Assembly: GCA_016201205.1 (NCBI GenBank) | Contig: JACQDF010000045.1 | Coordinates: 1-63,430 of the forward strand | Source of the DNA: Acidobacteriota bacterium | GTDB taxonomy: Bacteria; Acidobacteriota; Terriglobia; Bryobacterales; Bryobacteraceae | Reading direction: 5' to 3' | DNA: 63,430 bases | Shown: positions 28,895 through 36,707 of the stretch, piece by piece | Layout: each line of letters opens with the position of its first letter | Numbering within the stretch: the stretch's first letter is position 1 | Notes under the pieces: model-generated | Told to the model about the DNA's origin: nothing | Database searches by the model: none | The model's input: only the letters and a program-made list of their open reading frames with translations | Program-made: the position numbers and the translations under genes

Positions 28895-29857
28895 TCAGAA
28901 TCCCTCCCAAACATGGGCCGCGAATTCCCGGCGCCTGACGAATCCCATCCGCTCGTACAAGACGATGGCTGCCTCATTCACGCTGGTTACCGTGAGGCTC
29001 ACTTTACCGCAGCCGTACGCCTCCAGTTCGAGGAGCGAACGCCGCAACAGCTCGTAACCGATGCCGCAACCGCGCGATTCCGGCGTTACGCAGACCTGCG
29101 TAACGTGGCCCACTGATTCGGCGACCAGGCTGCTCAGCGAGAGCCCGCACGGCTGGCCGGTGTCCTTGCGGAACGCCACGAACGATCCCGCCGGGAAGAA
29201 ACGCCCGCATCCCGGGTATTGCACGATGTTCAGCAGGAACCTGCGCGAGCCCGGAACCGATTGGTACTGATCGTTGATCAGGCTGTCGATGTGCCCCTGG
29301 TACGCCATGGCGATCAACCGCGCAGCTTCCTCCTGGCGCTCGTCCCGCCACGGCTCGAGCAGAATGAGGTCCGCCGCCCGGCCCTCCGGAAGGCGTTCTG
29401 TCGCCAGATCCTTGACCATGAATGTGCGCGGGAATGCCCGCAACCGCTCAGGGTAAGGAAGCGGATGGCCTTCCAGCATCATCAACTGCGACTCCACCCG
29501 TCCCGCACCCTCGACCTGCACCAGGGCATCGAGCACCGCCCGCAGCAGGAGATTCTCGCGCTCCCACGTGTGATGTTCTCTCATCACGTACAGGTCGCCA
29601 ATGAGACCCTTGCCCTCCTCGGCGATGTAGTAGGCATACCCGATCACCCGCCCGGCGAGGGAAAGCGCGAACCCGCTCAGCGCCTGCATGTTCACAAACC
29701 GCACCACGAGTTCCGCCGAAGGCGTGAAATCCCACTCCAGCATCCGGCGCCATGTCCTGGTCTCTTCCTCCAGTACTCCCGTCAGATCATGTCCGGAGAG
29801 GCGTCGCAGCTCGACCAGATCAGGGCTCGAACCGCTGACGGGCAATGTCGCGCTCAT
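28895..29857 (-). CDS. GNAT acetyltransferase, two-domain
   Basis: 320 residues from the ATG at 29857 (MSATLPVSG), ten bases after the upstream cytochrome gene; a longer frame overlaps that gene. The C-terminal GNAT domain has HVTQVCVTPESRGCGIGYELLRRSLLEL (acetyl-CoA loop R/Q-x-x-G-x-G/A) and LTVTSVNEAAIVLYERMGF. The N-terminal half has a degenerate GNAT-like layout. The acceptor substrate is unknown. Confidence 0.85.
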   Translation of the reverse strand: MSATLPVSGSSPDLVELRRLSGHDLTGVLEEETRTWRRMLEWDFTPSAELVVRFVNMQALSGFALSLAGRVIGYAYYIAEEGKGLIGDLYVMREHHTWERENLLLRAVLDALVQVEGAGRVESQLMMLEGHPLPYPERLRAFPRTFMVKDLATERLPEGRAADLILLEPWRDERQEEAARLIAMAYQGHIDSLINDQYQSVPGSRRFLLNIVQYPGCGRFFPAGSFVAFRKDTGQPCGLSLSSLVAESVGHVTQVCVTPESRGCGIGYELLRRSLLELEAYGCGKVSLTVTSVNEAAIVLYERMGFVRRREFAAHVWEGF

Positions 29858-29867
29858 TCCGCGCCTG

Positions 29868-30170
29868 CTACTTTTTTGCGCCGACTCCGTTCGCTGAGCG
29901 CTCCAGCGGAGCCGCCGGCTTGTCATCGCCATGGTTGGCCACCAGGTATTCCAGGAGCGCTTCGCGCTCTTTGATCACCGATCCCCACCGGGCCATTTTG
30001 TCGAGCTCCCGCTCCCAGGCTCCGCGTCCGAGACGCTGTACGTGAATGATACGCAGCCCGTGGCACCCCACGCAGGAGCGCTTCTCTTCCGCCCTTCCTT
30101 TTTCGACCATCGCCTGATCCGCCGCCAGTGCGCCGCAGACATACACCAGAAACCCAAGGACGCCCTTCAT
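29868..30170 (-). CDS. Small exported c-type cytochrome, SorB-like
   Basis: 100 residues with signal peptide MKGVLGFLVYVCGALAA. The haem motif CVGCH is at 33-37, with a Met ligand possible at 58 (ELDKMARWG). It lies three bases downstream of a molybdopterin sulfite oxidase-like gene, as in SorAB sulfite dehydrogenases, where the cytochrome takes the electrons. A Lys-rich tail ends the protein. Confidence 0.88.
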   Translation of the reverse strand: MKGVLGFLVYVCGALAADQAMVEKGRAEEKRSCVGCHGLRIIHVQRLGRGAWERELDKMARWGSVIKEREALLEYLVANHGDDKPAAPLERSANGVGAKK

Positions 30171-30173
30171 GTT

Positions 30174-31313
30174 CTATCCCTCCACCACGACGGCGATCCG
30201 GTCGATGGCATTCCACAAATAGCCCGACGGGTTCCACGCGGATTCAACCGGCTGAACGCGTCCGGCCGAGTCCGTGGCCCGTGACATCAGGATGTGCCGG
30301 CCGGGCCGGCCGGGCCTCCAGTCGAAAGTCCACAGCCGCCAGGCGAAGGGGAAATCCTCGCTGGCCAGCTTCGCGGGCATCCACTTGCCGCCGCCATCGG
30401 ACGATATGTCCACACGCACAATGCGCTGCTCGCCGGCCCAAGCCACGCCTTGCAGCTTTACCAGACCCGGTTTCACTTTCGCTTCGTCATCCGGCCGGGC
30501 AAAGAACGATTTCACCGCCATGCCCTCGATCACTTCCATCTCTTCGGGCTTGGGCGTTCCGCCTGGAGAAACGGGGCGGCTGGGATACCGGTAGGCGGTA
30601 GCGAAGTAGAATCCGCCGTCGGGCTGCCCGCTGAGGGTGATTTTGTTGACCCACTTCACCCAGCTCGCCCCATCCCAGCCGGGGACGATCAGGCGGGCCG
30701 GGAAACCGTGGATTTCCGGCAGCGGCTCGCCGTTCATCTCGAGAGCGAGGATGGTCGCCTCGTGCATCAGCTTGCCCATCGGGATCGAGCGGACAAAATC
30801 CGGAGTCTTGGCCACACCCGCGTCCGCACCGTCGAAATTGCCGTACTTTGCATTGGCGGACACGGCGGCTTTCTTCAACAGGTCGGCCACGCGAGGCCCG
30901 CTCCATACGGCATTCCCGATGGCGCCCTTTTTCCACTGCAAGCCGGGCATCCGCGGCCGGAAATTCGACCGCCCGTTGCCGGCGCATTCCAGTGTCGCCG
31001 GGACCTTGTACTGCGGCAGTTTCCTCATCTCGTCCAGGGACAGCTTGAGAGGGGACGCTGCCATGCCGGCTACTTCCAGCCGGTAGGAACCCGCATCCAC
31101 CTTCGGGCGCGGCAAGTGTTGCCGGACGAAAAACGAGGCATTGGGAGTGATCCAGGTGTCGAAGTACTCGACCGGCGTTTCGAGATCTTCGGGAAAATCG
31201 TTGTGCACCAGCATCGAGCGCTTGCCCGGAAACACAAGTCCCGATTGTGCAGCGCCCGGCAGCGCCGTCAGGCCGGCGCTCCACGCCTTCAACCATTGAC
31301 GTCTGTTCAGCAT
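30174..31313 (-). CDS. Periplasmic molybdopterin sulfite dehydrogenase, SorA-like
   Basis: 379 residues. The twin-arginine signal NRRQWLKAW predicts Tat export of the folded molybdoenzyme. Molybdenum-ligating Cys110 sits in ATLECAGNGR. FFVRQHLPRP and GFPARLIVPGWDGASWVKW match the sulfite oxidase family, and the C-terminal Mo-co dimerisation domain is present (VRVDISSDGGGKW). It would oxidise sulfite to sulfate and pass electrons to the adjoining cytochrome. In a window with sulfatases, sulfite detoxification or sulfur turnover is plausible. Confidence 0.9.
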   Translation of the reverse strand: MLNRRQWLKAWSAGLTALPGAAQSGLVFPGKRSMLVHNDFPEDLETPVEYFDTWITPNASFFVRQHLPRPKVDAGSYRLEVAGMAASPLKLSLDEMRKLPQYKVPATLECAGNGRSNFRPRMPGLQWKKGAIGNAVWSGPRVADLLKKAAVSANAKYGNFDGADAGVAKTPDFVRSIPMGKLMHEATILALEMNGEPLPEIHGFPARLIVPGWDGASWVKWVNKITLSGQPDGGFYFATAYRYPSRPVSPGGTPKPEEMEVIEGMAVKSFFARPDDEAKVKPGLVKLQGVAWAGEQRIVRVDISSDGGGKWMPAKLASEDFPFAWRLWTFDWRPGRPGRHILMSRATDSAGRVQPVESAWNPSGYLWNAIDRIAVVVEG

Positions 31314-31340
31314 GTTGTTTTCTGCCTAGGGTAGCATCCC

Positions 31341-32507
31341 TCAGCCGGTTTGCGTCAGCCTGGCTTCAATCCAGATCACCACCAGCAGGACCAGCACGGC
31401 GATCGAGCCAATCATCGGGAGCCCCATGATGACGCCGATCCCCATCCACTTCGCAAAGTAGCCGAGAGAGGCCGGCGCCAGCAGCCCGCCCGTTACGGCA
31501 ATCGAGAACAGGCCGTTGAAAACGCCCGGATGATAATAGGGAAACCGGTTGCCGATTTTCTCGACCACCAGCGGATAGATCGAAGCGAATCCGCCTCCCA
31601 CCATAAGCAAGGCAGTGGCCGCGCCGAACAGGTTGTTGGTGAAGCTCAGGATCAGGCATCCGAACATGGCCGAGACCACGCTTCCCATCAGAAGCTTGCC
31701 GTGGCTGACGCGCTCCAGCACGGCCTGCACCACGAACCTGCCGAGCAACAGGGCAAGCCAATAAAAGGCCAGCAAAAACAGCGAAGTCGCCGGGCTGATT
31801 CCCAGACGCTGTACCAGAAACAGCGGCAGCCATCCGGCGATCGCCCATTCATTGCCGAACTGAAAGAACAGCAGCAAGGCGAACAGCACCGCCGCCGGGC
31901 TCTGGAAATCGTAAACGGCCTGCCGCAGCGGCACTGTCTCGACCATGCCCTCCCCGCCGGCGCTCAGCCGCGCATAATGAGCCGCGAGAAAAGCCGGGAT
32001 CACCCCGAGAAAAAAGAGAATCGCACCCGTCGTGTAGATGTAGAAAGTCCCGGCCACCAACAACGCCGTCGCCAGCGAGCCCAATCCGAACATCAACCCG
32101 CTCAGGTTCACCGCAGCCGCCGGATCGCGCCGGTAGACCGGGGAAATTGCAGTGAACAAAGCTGCGTTGAGCAAGCCGGCGCCGAGGCCGCTGACTGCCA
32201 GCCCGGCGAATCTCCACCAGATGTCCGCAGGCGGCCCCACTGCCGCCAGGAAGAAGAAGGCGCCGGCCGCCAGTCCGGATGCTAACGCCAGCAGGAAGCG
32301 GACGCTCCTCCGCTCGAGCAGAGTTTTCGCCAGCGGCACCGAGATCAACATCCCTGCATTCAGGCTCAGGAAATAGTGCCCTACCGGCAGGTAGTCCGAC
32401 TGCAAATGGTACCCCCAGGCAGGGAGGATTGCGCCCAGAAACGACATCAACAAGCCTGACAGGTAGAATCCGGCCAGCGTGTTGCGGGCGATGGATGCCT
32501 GGACCAC
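31341..32507 (-). CDS. Major facilitator superfamily transporter
   Basis: 388 residues with 12 predicted TM helices in two six-helix halves. LERRSVRFLLALASGLAAGAF follows helix 2 in place of the usual G-x3-D/R-x-G-R/K-R loop. YPLVVEKIGNRFPYYHPGVFNGLFSIAVTGG in helix 10-11 resembles FucP/GlpT-distant sugar permeases. Substrate unknown. It lies 27 bp downstream-adjacent to the SorAB genes on the same strand, so co-transcription is possible. Confidence 0.85.
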   Translation of the reverse strand: MVQASIARNTLAGFYLSGLLMSFLGAILPAWGYHLQSDYLPVGHYFLSLNAGMLISVPLAKTLLERRSVRFLLALASGLAAGAFFFLAAVGPPADIWWRFAGLAVSGLGAGLLNAALFTAISPVYRRDPAAAVNLSGLMFGLGSLATALLVAGTFYIYTTGAILFFLGVIPAFLAAHYARLSAGGEGMVETVPLRQAVYDFQSPAAVLFALLLFFQFGNEWAIAGWLPLFLVQRLGISPATSLFLLAFYWLALLLGRFVVQAVLERVSHGKLLMGSVVSAMFGCLILSFTNNLFGAATALLMVGGGFASIYPLVVEKIGNRFPYYHPGVFNGLFSIAVTGGLLAPASLGYFAKWMGIGVIMGLPMIGSIAVLVLLVVIWIEARLTQTG

Positions 32508-32610
32508 TAGGGTATTCTACTCCTCCGAGCGGCTCCTGTTCCTGTTTTTGGTAAGCGGCGCTCCGGTGAATTACGGAAAACGGAAGCGGCGTGCGTCCTA
32601 CGTCTTGACT

Positions 32611-32750
32611 TATCAATCACTTAAACATTGGAAGAGCAATTGCTCCTGCCAGCCTGGGTTGAACAGAGGTATCCGCTTCGGTGGTGGCAGTTGCCTCCGG
32701 CTGAGTCGGTTCTCCTGACCCGGCGCTGCACGCTCGGCGCCGGGTTTTTG
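32611..32750 (+). ncRNA. Candidate structured small RNA
   Basis: No rightward gene precedes this interval, yet it ends in a good terminator. TTGACT at 32605-32610 could be a -35; a clear -10 is lacking. Inside are the perfect palindrome GAGCAATTGCTC (32633-32644) and a CTGCCA ... TGGCAG pairing. No known riboswitch was recognised. It may be an sRNA or a leader for the hydrolase at 32807. Confidence 0.3.
32718..32750 (+). terminator. Intrinsic terminator
   Basis: CCCGGCGC / GCGCCGGG (9 bp with a flanking A-T) around a 10-nt loop, followed by TTTTTGTTT. It points rightward and is not behind any annotated gene. Confidence 0.75.
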
Positions 32751-32753
32751 TTT

Positions 32754-32778
32754 GCGCAAAACGGACCGCGCCCGCGGC
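32754..32778. repeat. Exact 25-bp repeat, copy 2
   Basis: Identical to 11298-11322. It lies between the terminator above and the ATG of the hydrolase gene at 32807, in the place of a promoter/leader. Confidence 0.7.
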
Positions 32779-32806
32779 TTGTTCGCTTCTGTGGCAGAAT
32801 AAGTCG

Positions 32807-33817
32807 ATGTCCGGCTGGTATGCAAAGTTCATTGATAGATGGGAGCGGCGGCTCGCCACGCGCGACACCAACCGCGTGATCCGTCCCTTTGAATGGGGCT
32901 CGGAATGGCTGCTCGGCGCTTCCACAAACGGCAATGCGGGCCAGGCCCTGGGCGAATTCGTCGATCAGGGGATTCGCAACTCGGAAGAATTCTATTCCGC
33001 CGCCACACCGGTGGATTTCCGCCTGGATGGCGGCCTGCTCACGTTTACCAGCGCGATCCAATCTCCATTCCCGGAAAACAACCGCGCCAGCGCGGATTTC
33101 TTTCCTGCAGGCAAGGACCGCGCAGTGGTGGTGCTTCCGCAATGGAACTCCGATGCCCAAGGCCATATTGGCCTGTGCAAGTTATTGAACCGGTTCGGTA
33201 TCACCGCTCTCCGAGTCAGTATGGCCTACCACGACCGGCGCATGCCCACCGGGTTTGAGCGCGCCGATTACCACGTCTCGTCCAACGTCGGACGCACCAT
33301 CCACGCCTGCCGCCAGACGATAATCGACGTCTCCTCCTGCCTGTCCTGGCTCGAACAGCGAGGCTATCGGCGGCTGGCGATCCTCGGAACCAGCCTGGGC
33401 TCCTGCATGGCCTTCATTGCCGCGGCCCATGACCCCCGGATCAAGTGCGGTGTTTTCAATCACGTCTCGATGTATTTCTCCGACGTGGTCTGGACCGGCC
33501 TGTCCACTCAGCATGTCCGGAAGGGATTTGAAGGATATCTGACCCAAGACGAGTTGCGGCGGTACTGGTCGCTGATCAGTCCGGCTTCTTTTCTTCACCG
33601 CCTTGAGGGCCGGCACATGCCGAGCCTGCTGGTTTGGGCGAAATACGATAGCACCTTCCTGCCTGAATTTTCGTTGCAGGTCCTTGAGAACTTCCGGCGT
33701 CGGAATCTGCCTCACGCAGTGCTCACTTTGCCTTGCGCCCACTACACCACCGGACGCTTTCCCTTCAACTGGATGGACGGTCTGGCGATGTGCCGATTCC
33801 TCGACAGGAACCTGTAA
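32807..33817 (+). CDS. Alpha/beta hydrolase, ABHD18-like
   Basis: 336 residues. The nucleophile elbow is G-x-S-x-G-like in LAILGTSLGSCMAFIAAAH (~residue 200). PSLLVWAKYDSTFLP gives the acid and LPCAHYTTGRFPF the His, completing a catalytic triad. VVVLPQWNSDAQGHIGLCKLLNRFGI is characteristic of the ABHD18/DUF2048-type branch. No signal peptide, so cytoplasmic. Substrate unknown. Confidence 0.82.
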   Translation: MSGWYAKFIDRWERRLATRDTNRVIRPFEWGSEWLLGASTNGNAGQALGEFVDQGIRNSEEFYSAATPVDFRLDGGLLTFTSAIQSPFPENNRASADFFPAGKDRAVVVLPQWNSDAQGHIGLCKLLNRFGITALRVSMAYHDRRMPTGFERADYHVSSNVGRTIHACRQTIIDVSSCLSWLEQRGYRRLAILGTSLGSCMAFIAAAHDPRIKCGVFNHVSMYFSDVVWTGLSTQHVRKGFEGYLTQDELRRYWSLISPASFLHRLEGRHMPSLLVWAKYDSTFLPEFSLQVLENFRRRNLPHAVLTLPCAHYTTGRFPFNWMDGLAMCRFLDRNL

Positions 33818-33836
33818 GCTGGCAGCCGGTTTTCCG

Positions 33837-33865
33837 TTGACAGGCGCCACCTTCCCGCCTACTAT
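33837..33865 (+). promoter_or_regulatory. Consensus sigma70 promoter of a small transcript
   Basis: TTGACA (33837-33842) and TACTAT (33860-33865) with the ideal 17-bp spacer. Transcription should begin near 33872, only ~20 bp after the hydrolase stop, and gives the small RNA described next. Confidence 0.8.
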
Positions 33866-33880
33866 TGAACTAATCACTGA

Positions 33881-33899
33881 GAAAGGAGGTGGTCCAGCC
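33881..33899 (+). promoter_or_regulatory. Super-extended Shine-Dalgarno / 16S 3'-end antisense sequence
   Basis: 19-nt complement of the 16S rRNA tail GGCUGGAUCACCUCCUUUC with one G-U pair. It reaches beyond the free tail into the base of helix 45. The ATG lies 16 nt after GGAGG, longer than the normal spacing, so it is not a textbook ribosome site. Confidence 0.7.
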
Positions 33900-33905
33900 A
33901 AATAT

Positions 33906-33953
33906 ATGAGTTCTGGTAGTAGATGTTCCACGCGCGAGGTGGCCGACTGCTGA
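33906..33953 (+). CDS. 15-aa leader-like peptide, possibly extended through TGA
   Basis: The ATG at 33906 follows the extended 16S-pairing sequence and encodes MSSGSRCSTREVADC before TGA. The same frame stays open for 27 more codons (including AKPKFLWTGRRLREG) to a second TGA at 34035-34037. The downstream part is basic and looks protein-like. Readthrough, selenocysteine insertion, a frameshift from a longer ancestral peptide, or chance are all possible. No SECIS-like hairpin directly after the first TGA was recognised. Confidence 0.4.
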   Translation: MSSGSRCSTREVADC

Positions 33954-34080
33954 GTCGACTGTTCCTTACGTAGCTGGTTTCGTTCAGTGGCGAAGCCTAA
34001 GTTCCTGTGGACCGGCCGCCGACTGCGCGAGGGATGAAAGCCCAGGCGATAGCCAAGGGTTCATCCAACGGCTATCAAGA

Positions 34081-34136
34081 CCCCTGCTTGCCTGTAGTAA
34101 GACAGGCCTCGAGCCTGTGTGGCAAGCAGGGGTTTC
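34081..34136 (+). terminator. Long two-tier hairpin terminator
   Basis: CCCCTGCTTGCC (34081-34092) pairs perfectly with GGCAAGCAGGGG (34121-34132). An inner hairpin ACAGGC-CTCGA-GCCTGT sits in the loop, and TTTCGCATTT follows. It ends the small transcript before the convergent membrane-protein gene. Confidence 0.75.
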
Positions 34137-34148
34137 GCATTTCTGGAC

Positions 34149-34484
34149 TCAACGGGCTCCCGCCGACGGGCGGAAATGCAGGTCCACGGTGTAGAGCAGC
34201 AGATCCACCCGAACAAAATAGCGTGCCTCAATGAATACGCCGGCTTCGGACTTGCTCACGCGCACCTGGTCCGCCTTCACGGGGAGCCCCAGCCGGGCGG
34301 CGTAATCCACCACCGATGCTGTGAGCACTTCCGCGGGCTGGGGTTGCGTCTGGGGGGCGAAGGCAGTTTCTTCGAGATAGCGCTGCAATTTCCAGTTCTG
34401 GACGTAAGGGTTCACGAGCAAAGCGCAGAACAACAGCAGAGCGACAAGGACAGCGATTCCTGCCAACCGGCGCCAAAGGGGCAC
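34149..34484 (-). CDS. Small membrane-anchored protein of unknown function
   Basis: 111 residues from a GTG that overlaps the upstream stop (TAGTG). One N-terminal TM helix (LAGIAVLVALLLFCALLV) is followed by a soluble domain with PYVQNWKLQRYLEE and VFIEARYFVRVDLLLYTVDLHF. A longer frame upstream runs through the preceding gene and is unlikely. It forms an operon with the next gene. No family was recognised. Confidence 0.65.
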   Translation of the reverse strand: MPLWRRLAGIAVLVALLLFCALLVNPYVQNWKLQRYLEETAFAPQTQPQPAEVLTASVVDYAARLGLPVKADQVRVSKSEAGVFIEARYFVRVDLLLYTVDLHFRPSAGAR

Positions 34485-34924
34485 TAGCGCTTGCCTGCGT
34501 CCAGCAGCTCGAGCTCGGTCCAGATGTCCCGGTGCTCGGCCCAATCCGGCGATTCTTTGCCCGTCAGATGCAGGTCAGGGACTTTGAGAGTGCCGTGGCC
34601 GTAAAGGCAGATGTATTCGGTGTGCGGCCGGCCGAGCAGCAGCATGTGGTTCCAGGAGCCGCGCGCAATCGGCATGCGCAAGCGGCGCAAGCAGGTGCGG
34701 CAGCGAAAGCGCTGGTCCCAAACGGCGAGATAGAGCAATCCGGCGCCGATGAGCCAGAAGCCATAGACTCCAAGCGTGTAGCCAAGGTCATGCCCCATGG
34801 GATGCAAATCCGCCATCAGAAAGGGCTCCGGCTCGGGCAGCAGACGCTGCACCAGCGGCCACAAACCCCGCATCAGGGCCGCGACCGCCACGAGTTTGGC
34901 CGCGAAATACGCCCAATACTTCAC
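34484..34924 (-). CDS. Membrane protein with a zinc-ribbon-like CxxC
   Basis: 146 residues. Two TM helices (YFAAKLVAVAALMRGLWPLV; LGVYGFWLIGAGLLYLAVW) precede FRCRTCLRRLRMPIARGSWNHMLLLGRPHTEYICLYGHG, where a CxxC and a later C-x3-H could bind zinc. The tail is acidic. It overlaps the next gene by one base. Function unknown. Confidence 0.7.
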   Translation of the reverse strand: MKYWAYFAAKLVAVAALMRGLWPLVQRLLPEPEPFLMADLHPMGHDLGYTLGVYGFWLIGAGLLYLAVWDQRFRCRTCLRRLRMPIARGSWNHMLLLGRPHTEYICLYGHGTLKVPDLHLTGKESPDWAEHRDIWTELELLDAGKR

Positions 34925-34943
34925 CGCTCCCCCTTTCCGGCGC

Positions 34944-35855
34944 TCAGGCCCGCATCAGATTTCGCACCAAAAACCACAGATTCGCCGGCCGCTCCGCCAG
35001 CCGGCGCATGAAATAGGGATACCAGGCGTCGCCGTAGGGCACGTACAACCTTAGACGGCAGCCGCGGGCGACAAGTTCCTTCTGCAAATCGCGCCGGATT
35101 CCATATAGCATCTGAAACTCGAATGTGTCCGGCGGCAGCTTGCGCTGCCGCGCCACCTCGATGGTCTCGCGGATCTGGCGCTCATCGTGGCTGGCGATGG
35201 CCGGCTGGACGCCGCCGGCCAGCAGCATGCGCATCAGTCTGGAAAAGCTTGCGTCGACTTCGGATTTCGAGAGAAACGCCACGCTTTCCGGCTCGCGATA
35301 TGCGCCCTTGCACAGCCGCACAGGAATCTGATGGCGGCAAAGCTGGCTGATGTCGGCTTCGCTTCTGCGCAGATACGCCTGGATCACTGCGCGGACGTTG
35401 CCGGTGAGCGCGTGGAGATCGCGAACGCTTGCCAGCGTGCGGTCCACGTATGCGCTCGATTCCATGTCGATCTCCACTTGCGTTCCCATTTCCCTGGCGG
35501 ACTCAGCCAGCCGGCGGGCGTTTTCCCGGCAGTGCGGCTCGGAAACATCCAATCCCAACTGCGTCAGCTTGATCGAGATCGTGCCCCCTAAGCCGCTATC
35601 GGCAATTCCGGCCAGAGCCTTGAGGTAGGCGTCGCGGCTGGCGGCGGCTTGCTCGATGGTGCTGACGTTCTCGCCGAGGTGATCCAAGGTGAACAGAATC
35701 CGTTCCCCGGCAAGCTTCCGGCACACCTGAAGGGCCTGATCGAGGGAACGCCCGGCGACAAAGCGGGAAGTAAGACGGCCAGCGGCGGGAGAATCCTGCA
35801 TCCAGTCCCGAAGCCAGGTTTGGCGGGACAGGATCAACAGCACGTTCCGTAACAT
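34944..35855 (-). CDS. Proline dehydrogenase (PRODH domain, monofunctional)
   Basis: 303 residues from the ATG at 35855 (MLRNVLLILSRQTWLRDWM), with AGGGC upstream; an ATG at 35885 is an alternative. FAD-barrel motifs include LDHLGENV, ISIKLTQLGLDVSE, VEIDMESSAYVDRTL, AYLRRSEADI, VRLCKGAYREPES and IASHDERQI. It oxidises proline to P5C at the inner membrane face, feeding electrons to quinone. The P5C dehydrogenase is not adjacent. Divergent from the secreted protein gene at 35929. Confidence 0.9.
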   Translation of the reverse strand: MLRNVLLILSRQTWLRDWMQDSPAAGRLTSRFVAGRSLDQALQVCRKLAGERILFTLDHLGENVSTIEQAAASRDAYLKALAGIADSGLGGTISIKLTQLGLDVSEPHCRENARRLAESAREMGTQVEIDMESSAYVDRTLASVRDLHALTGNVRAVIQAYLRRSEADISQLCRHQIPVRLCKGAYREPESVAFLSKSEVDASFSRLMRMLLAGGVQPAIASHDERQIRETIEVARQRKLPPDTFEFQMLYGIRRDLQKELVARGCRLRLYVPYGDAWYPYFMRRLAERPANLWFLVRNLMRA

Positions 35856-35928
35856 AAGCAAGCCCTGGTAGGGGCCTGATTCCATGATAAGGATTTGGCG
35901 AGCATTCGGCGCTACACTGTCAGAGAAG

Positions 35929-36507
35929 ATGTTTGCTGACCGCGCCGTTGTCCTGTTTGCGCTTTGCGCGCCCGCGGCGTTCCCGCAAACCGGCATCGCG
36001 CCGGCCTGGGACATCCGCGTGACCTTGAAAAACCTGGCCTCGCAGGCCGAGCGTTACAAAGACATCGTCGATCAGCTCAAAGTGCGGGATTGGATCTCCC
36101 AGGGCGCCTCGGAAGGCTATCTGCGGACGCAGCAAGTGGTGCTGGCCGAATCCGGGCATCTGAAGACTATCGGCGGGCGACTGGCTGAGGAGCCGGAAAA
36201 ACTTTCCCTTGCACTCGATGCCTTCTTCCGCCTCCAGACGCTCGAGGCCCTCACCGTTTCCCTGGGCGAAGGCGCTACTCGCTATCAGGACACCCAGCTT
36301 GGCGATGAGCTGAACAAGCTGGTGGAATCGAACGCCAACGCGCGCGCCAGCCTTCGCGAGTACGTGATGGATCTGTCCGTCACCAAGGAACAGGAGTACG
36401 CGATCGCGGAGAAAGAAGCCCAGCGGTGCCAGGCGATTCTCAATCGCAACCCGCTGGCGCCGCCTCCGGCAAAACCCAAGGCGGCCCAGAAACAGGAGCG
36501 CAAATGA
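35929..36507 (+). CDS. Secreted protein of unknown function
   Basis: 192 residues from the ATG at 35929 after GAGAAG; a longer reading from 35884 is less likely. A signal peptide (MFADRAVVLFALCAPAAFPQ) precedes a helical protein (VTLKNLASQAERYKDIVDQLKV, LDAFFRLQTLEALTVSLGEG) and a Pro/Lys/Ala-rich tail. Similar exported helical proteins are frequent in Acidobacteria. The next gene starts by ATGA overlap. Confidence 0.75.
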   Translation: MFADRAVVLFALCAPAAFPQTGIAPAWDIRVTLKNLASQAERYKDIVDQLKVRDWISQGASEGYLRTQQVVLAESGHLKTIGGRLAEEPEKLSLALDAFFRLQTLEALTVSLGEGATRYQDTQLGDELNKLVESNANARASLREYVMDLSVTKEQEYAIAEKEAQRCQAILNRNPLAPPPAKPKAAQKQERK

Positions 36508-36707
36508 GCGATATCTTGACCTTCAATTGCACCATCTGCGGGGAAGCGTCGACTTCCATTTGTGTTTTCTGCACCAAGGACACTTGCCCGAACCACCTTT
36601 GCCAGAAGTGCAGCCGATGCAGCGATTGCTGCGAATGCGACTTGTTCGCCTACCGGAACCGCTCCACCGTCAAGCCAAACGGTGCGGAAACACCACACCC
36701 ACGATGA
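36504..36707 (+). CDS. Cys-rich small zinc-binding protein
   Basis: 67 residues from the ATG overlapping the previous stop. Cysteines occur as C-x2-C, C-x2-C, C-x4-H-x-C, C-x2-C and CCEC (NCTICGEAST, CVFCTKDTCPNHLCQKC), giving enough ligands for two or three zinc ions, like a B-box or zinc ribbon. No charged DNA-binding helix is apparent. Its last 38 bp overlap the convergent membrane gene. Confidence 0.7.
   Translation: MSDILTFNCTICGEASTSICVFCTKDTCPNHLCQKCSRCSDCCECDLFAYRNRSTVKPNGAETPHPR

Larger units (their letters stand above)
33872..34140 (+). ncRNA. ~270-nt transcript with 16S-rRNA-antisense segment and small ORF
   Basis: A consensus promoter at its start and a two-tier terminator at its end define an independent unit. 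About ten bases into the RNA lies GAAAGGAGGTGGTCCAGCC (33881-33899), which differs at one base, a G-U wobble, from the exact reverse complement of the common bacterial 16S 3' end. Core Shine-Dalgarno pairing is 4-6 nt, so 19 nt is extraordinary. It precedes a 15-codon ORF. The RNA could be a very strongly translated leader peptide mRNA, or a sponge that occupies the anti-SD tail of 30S subunits. Signals are seen directly; function is inference. Confidence 0.6.

Noticed and set aside
34007..34234. 75-codon forward ORF over the small-transcript terminator
   Set aside because: It reads through a strong hairpin terminator and into the antisense of a membrane-protein gene; not a plausible protein.
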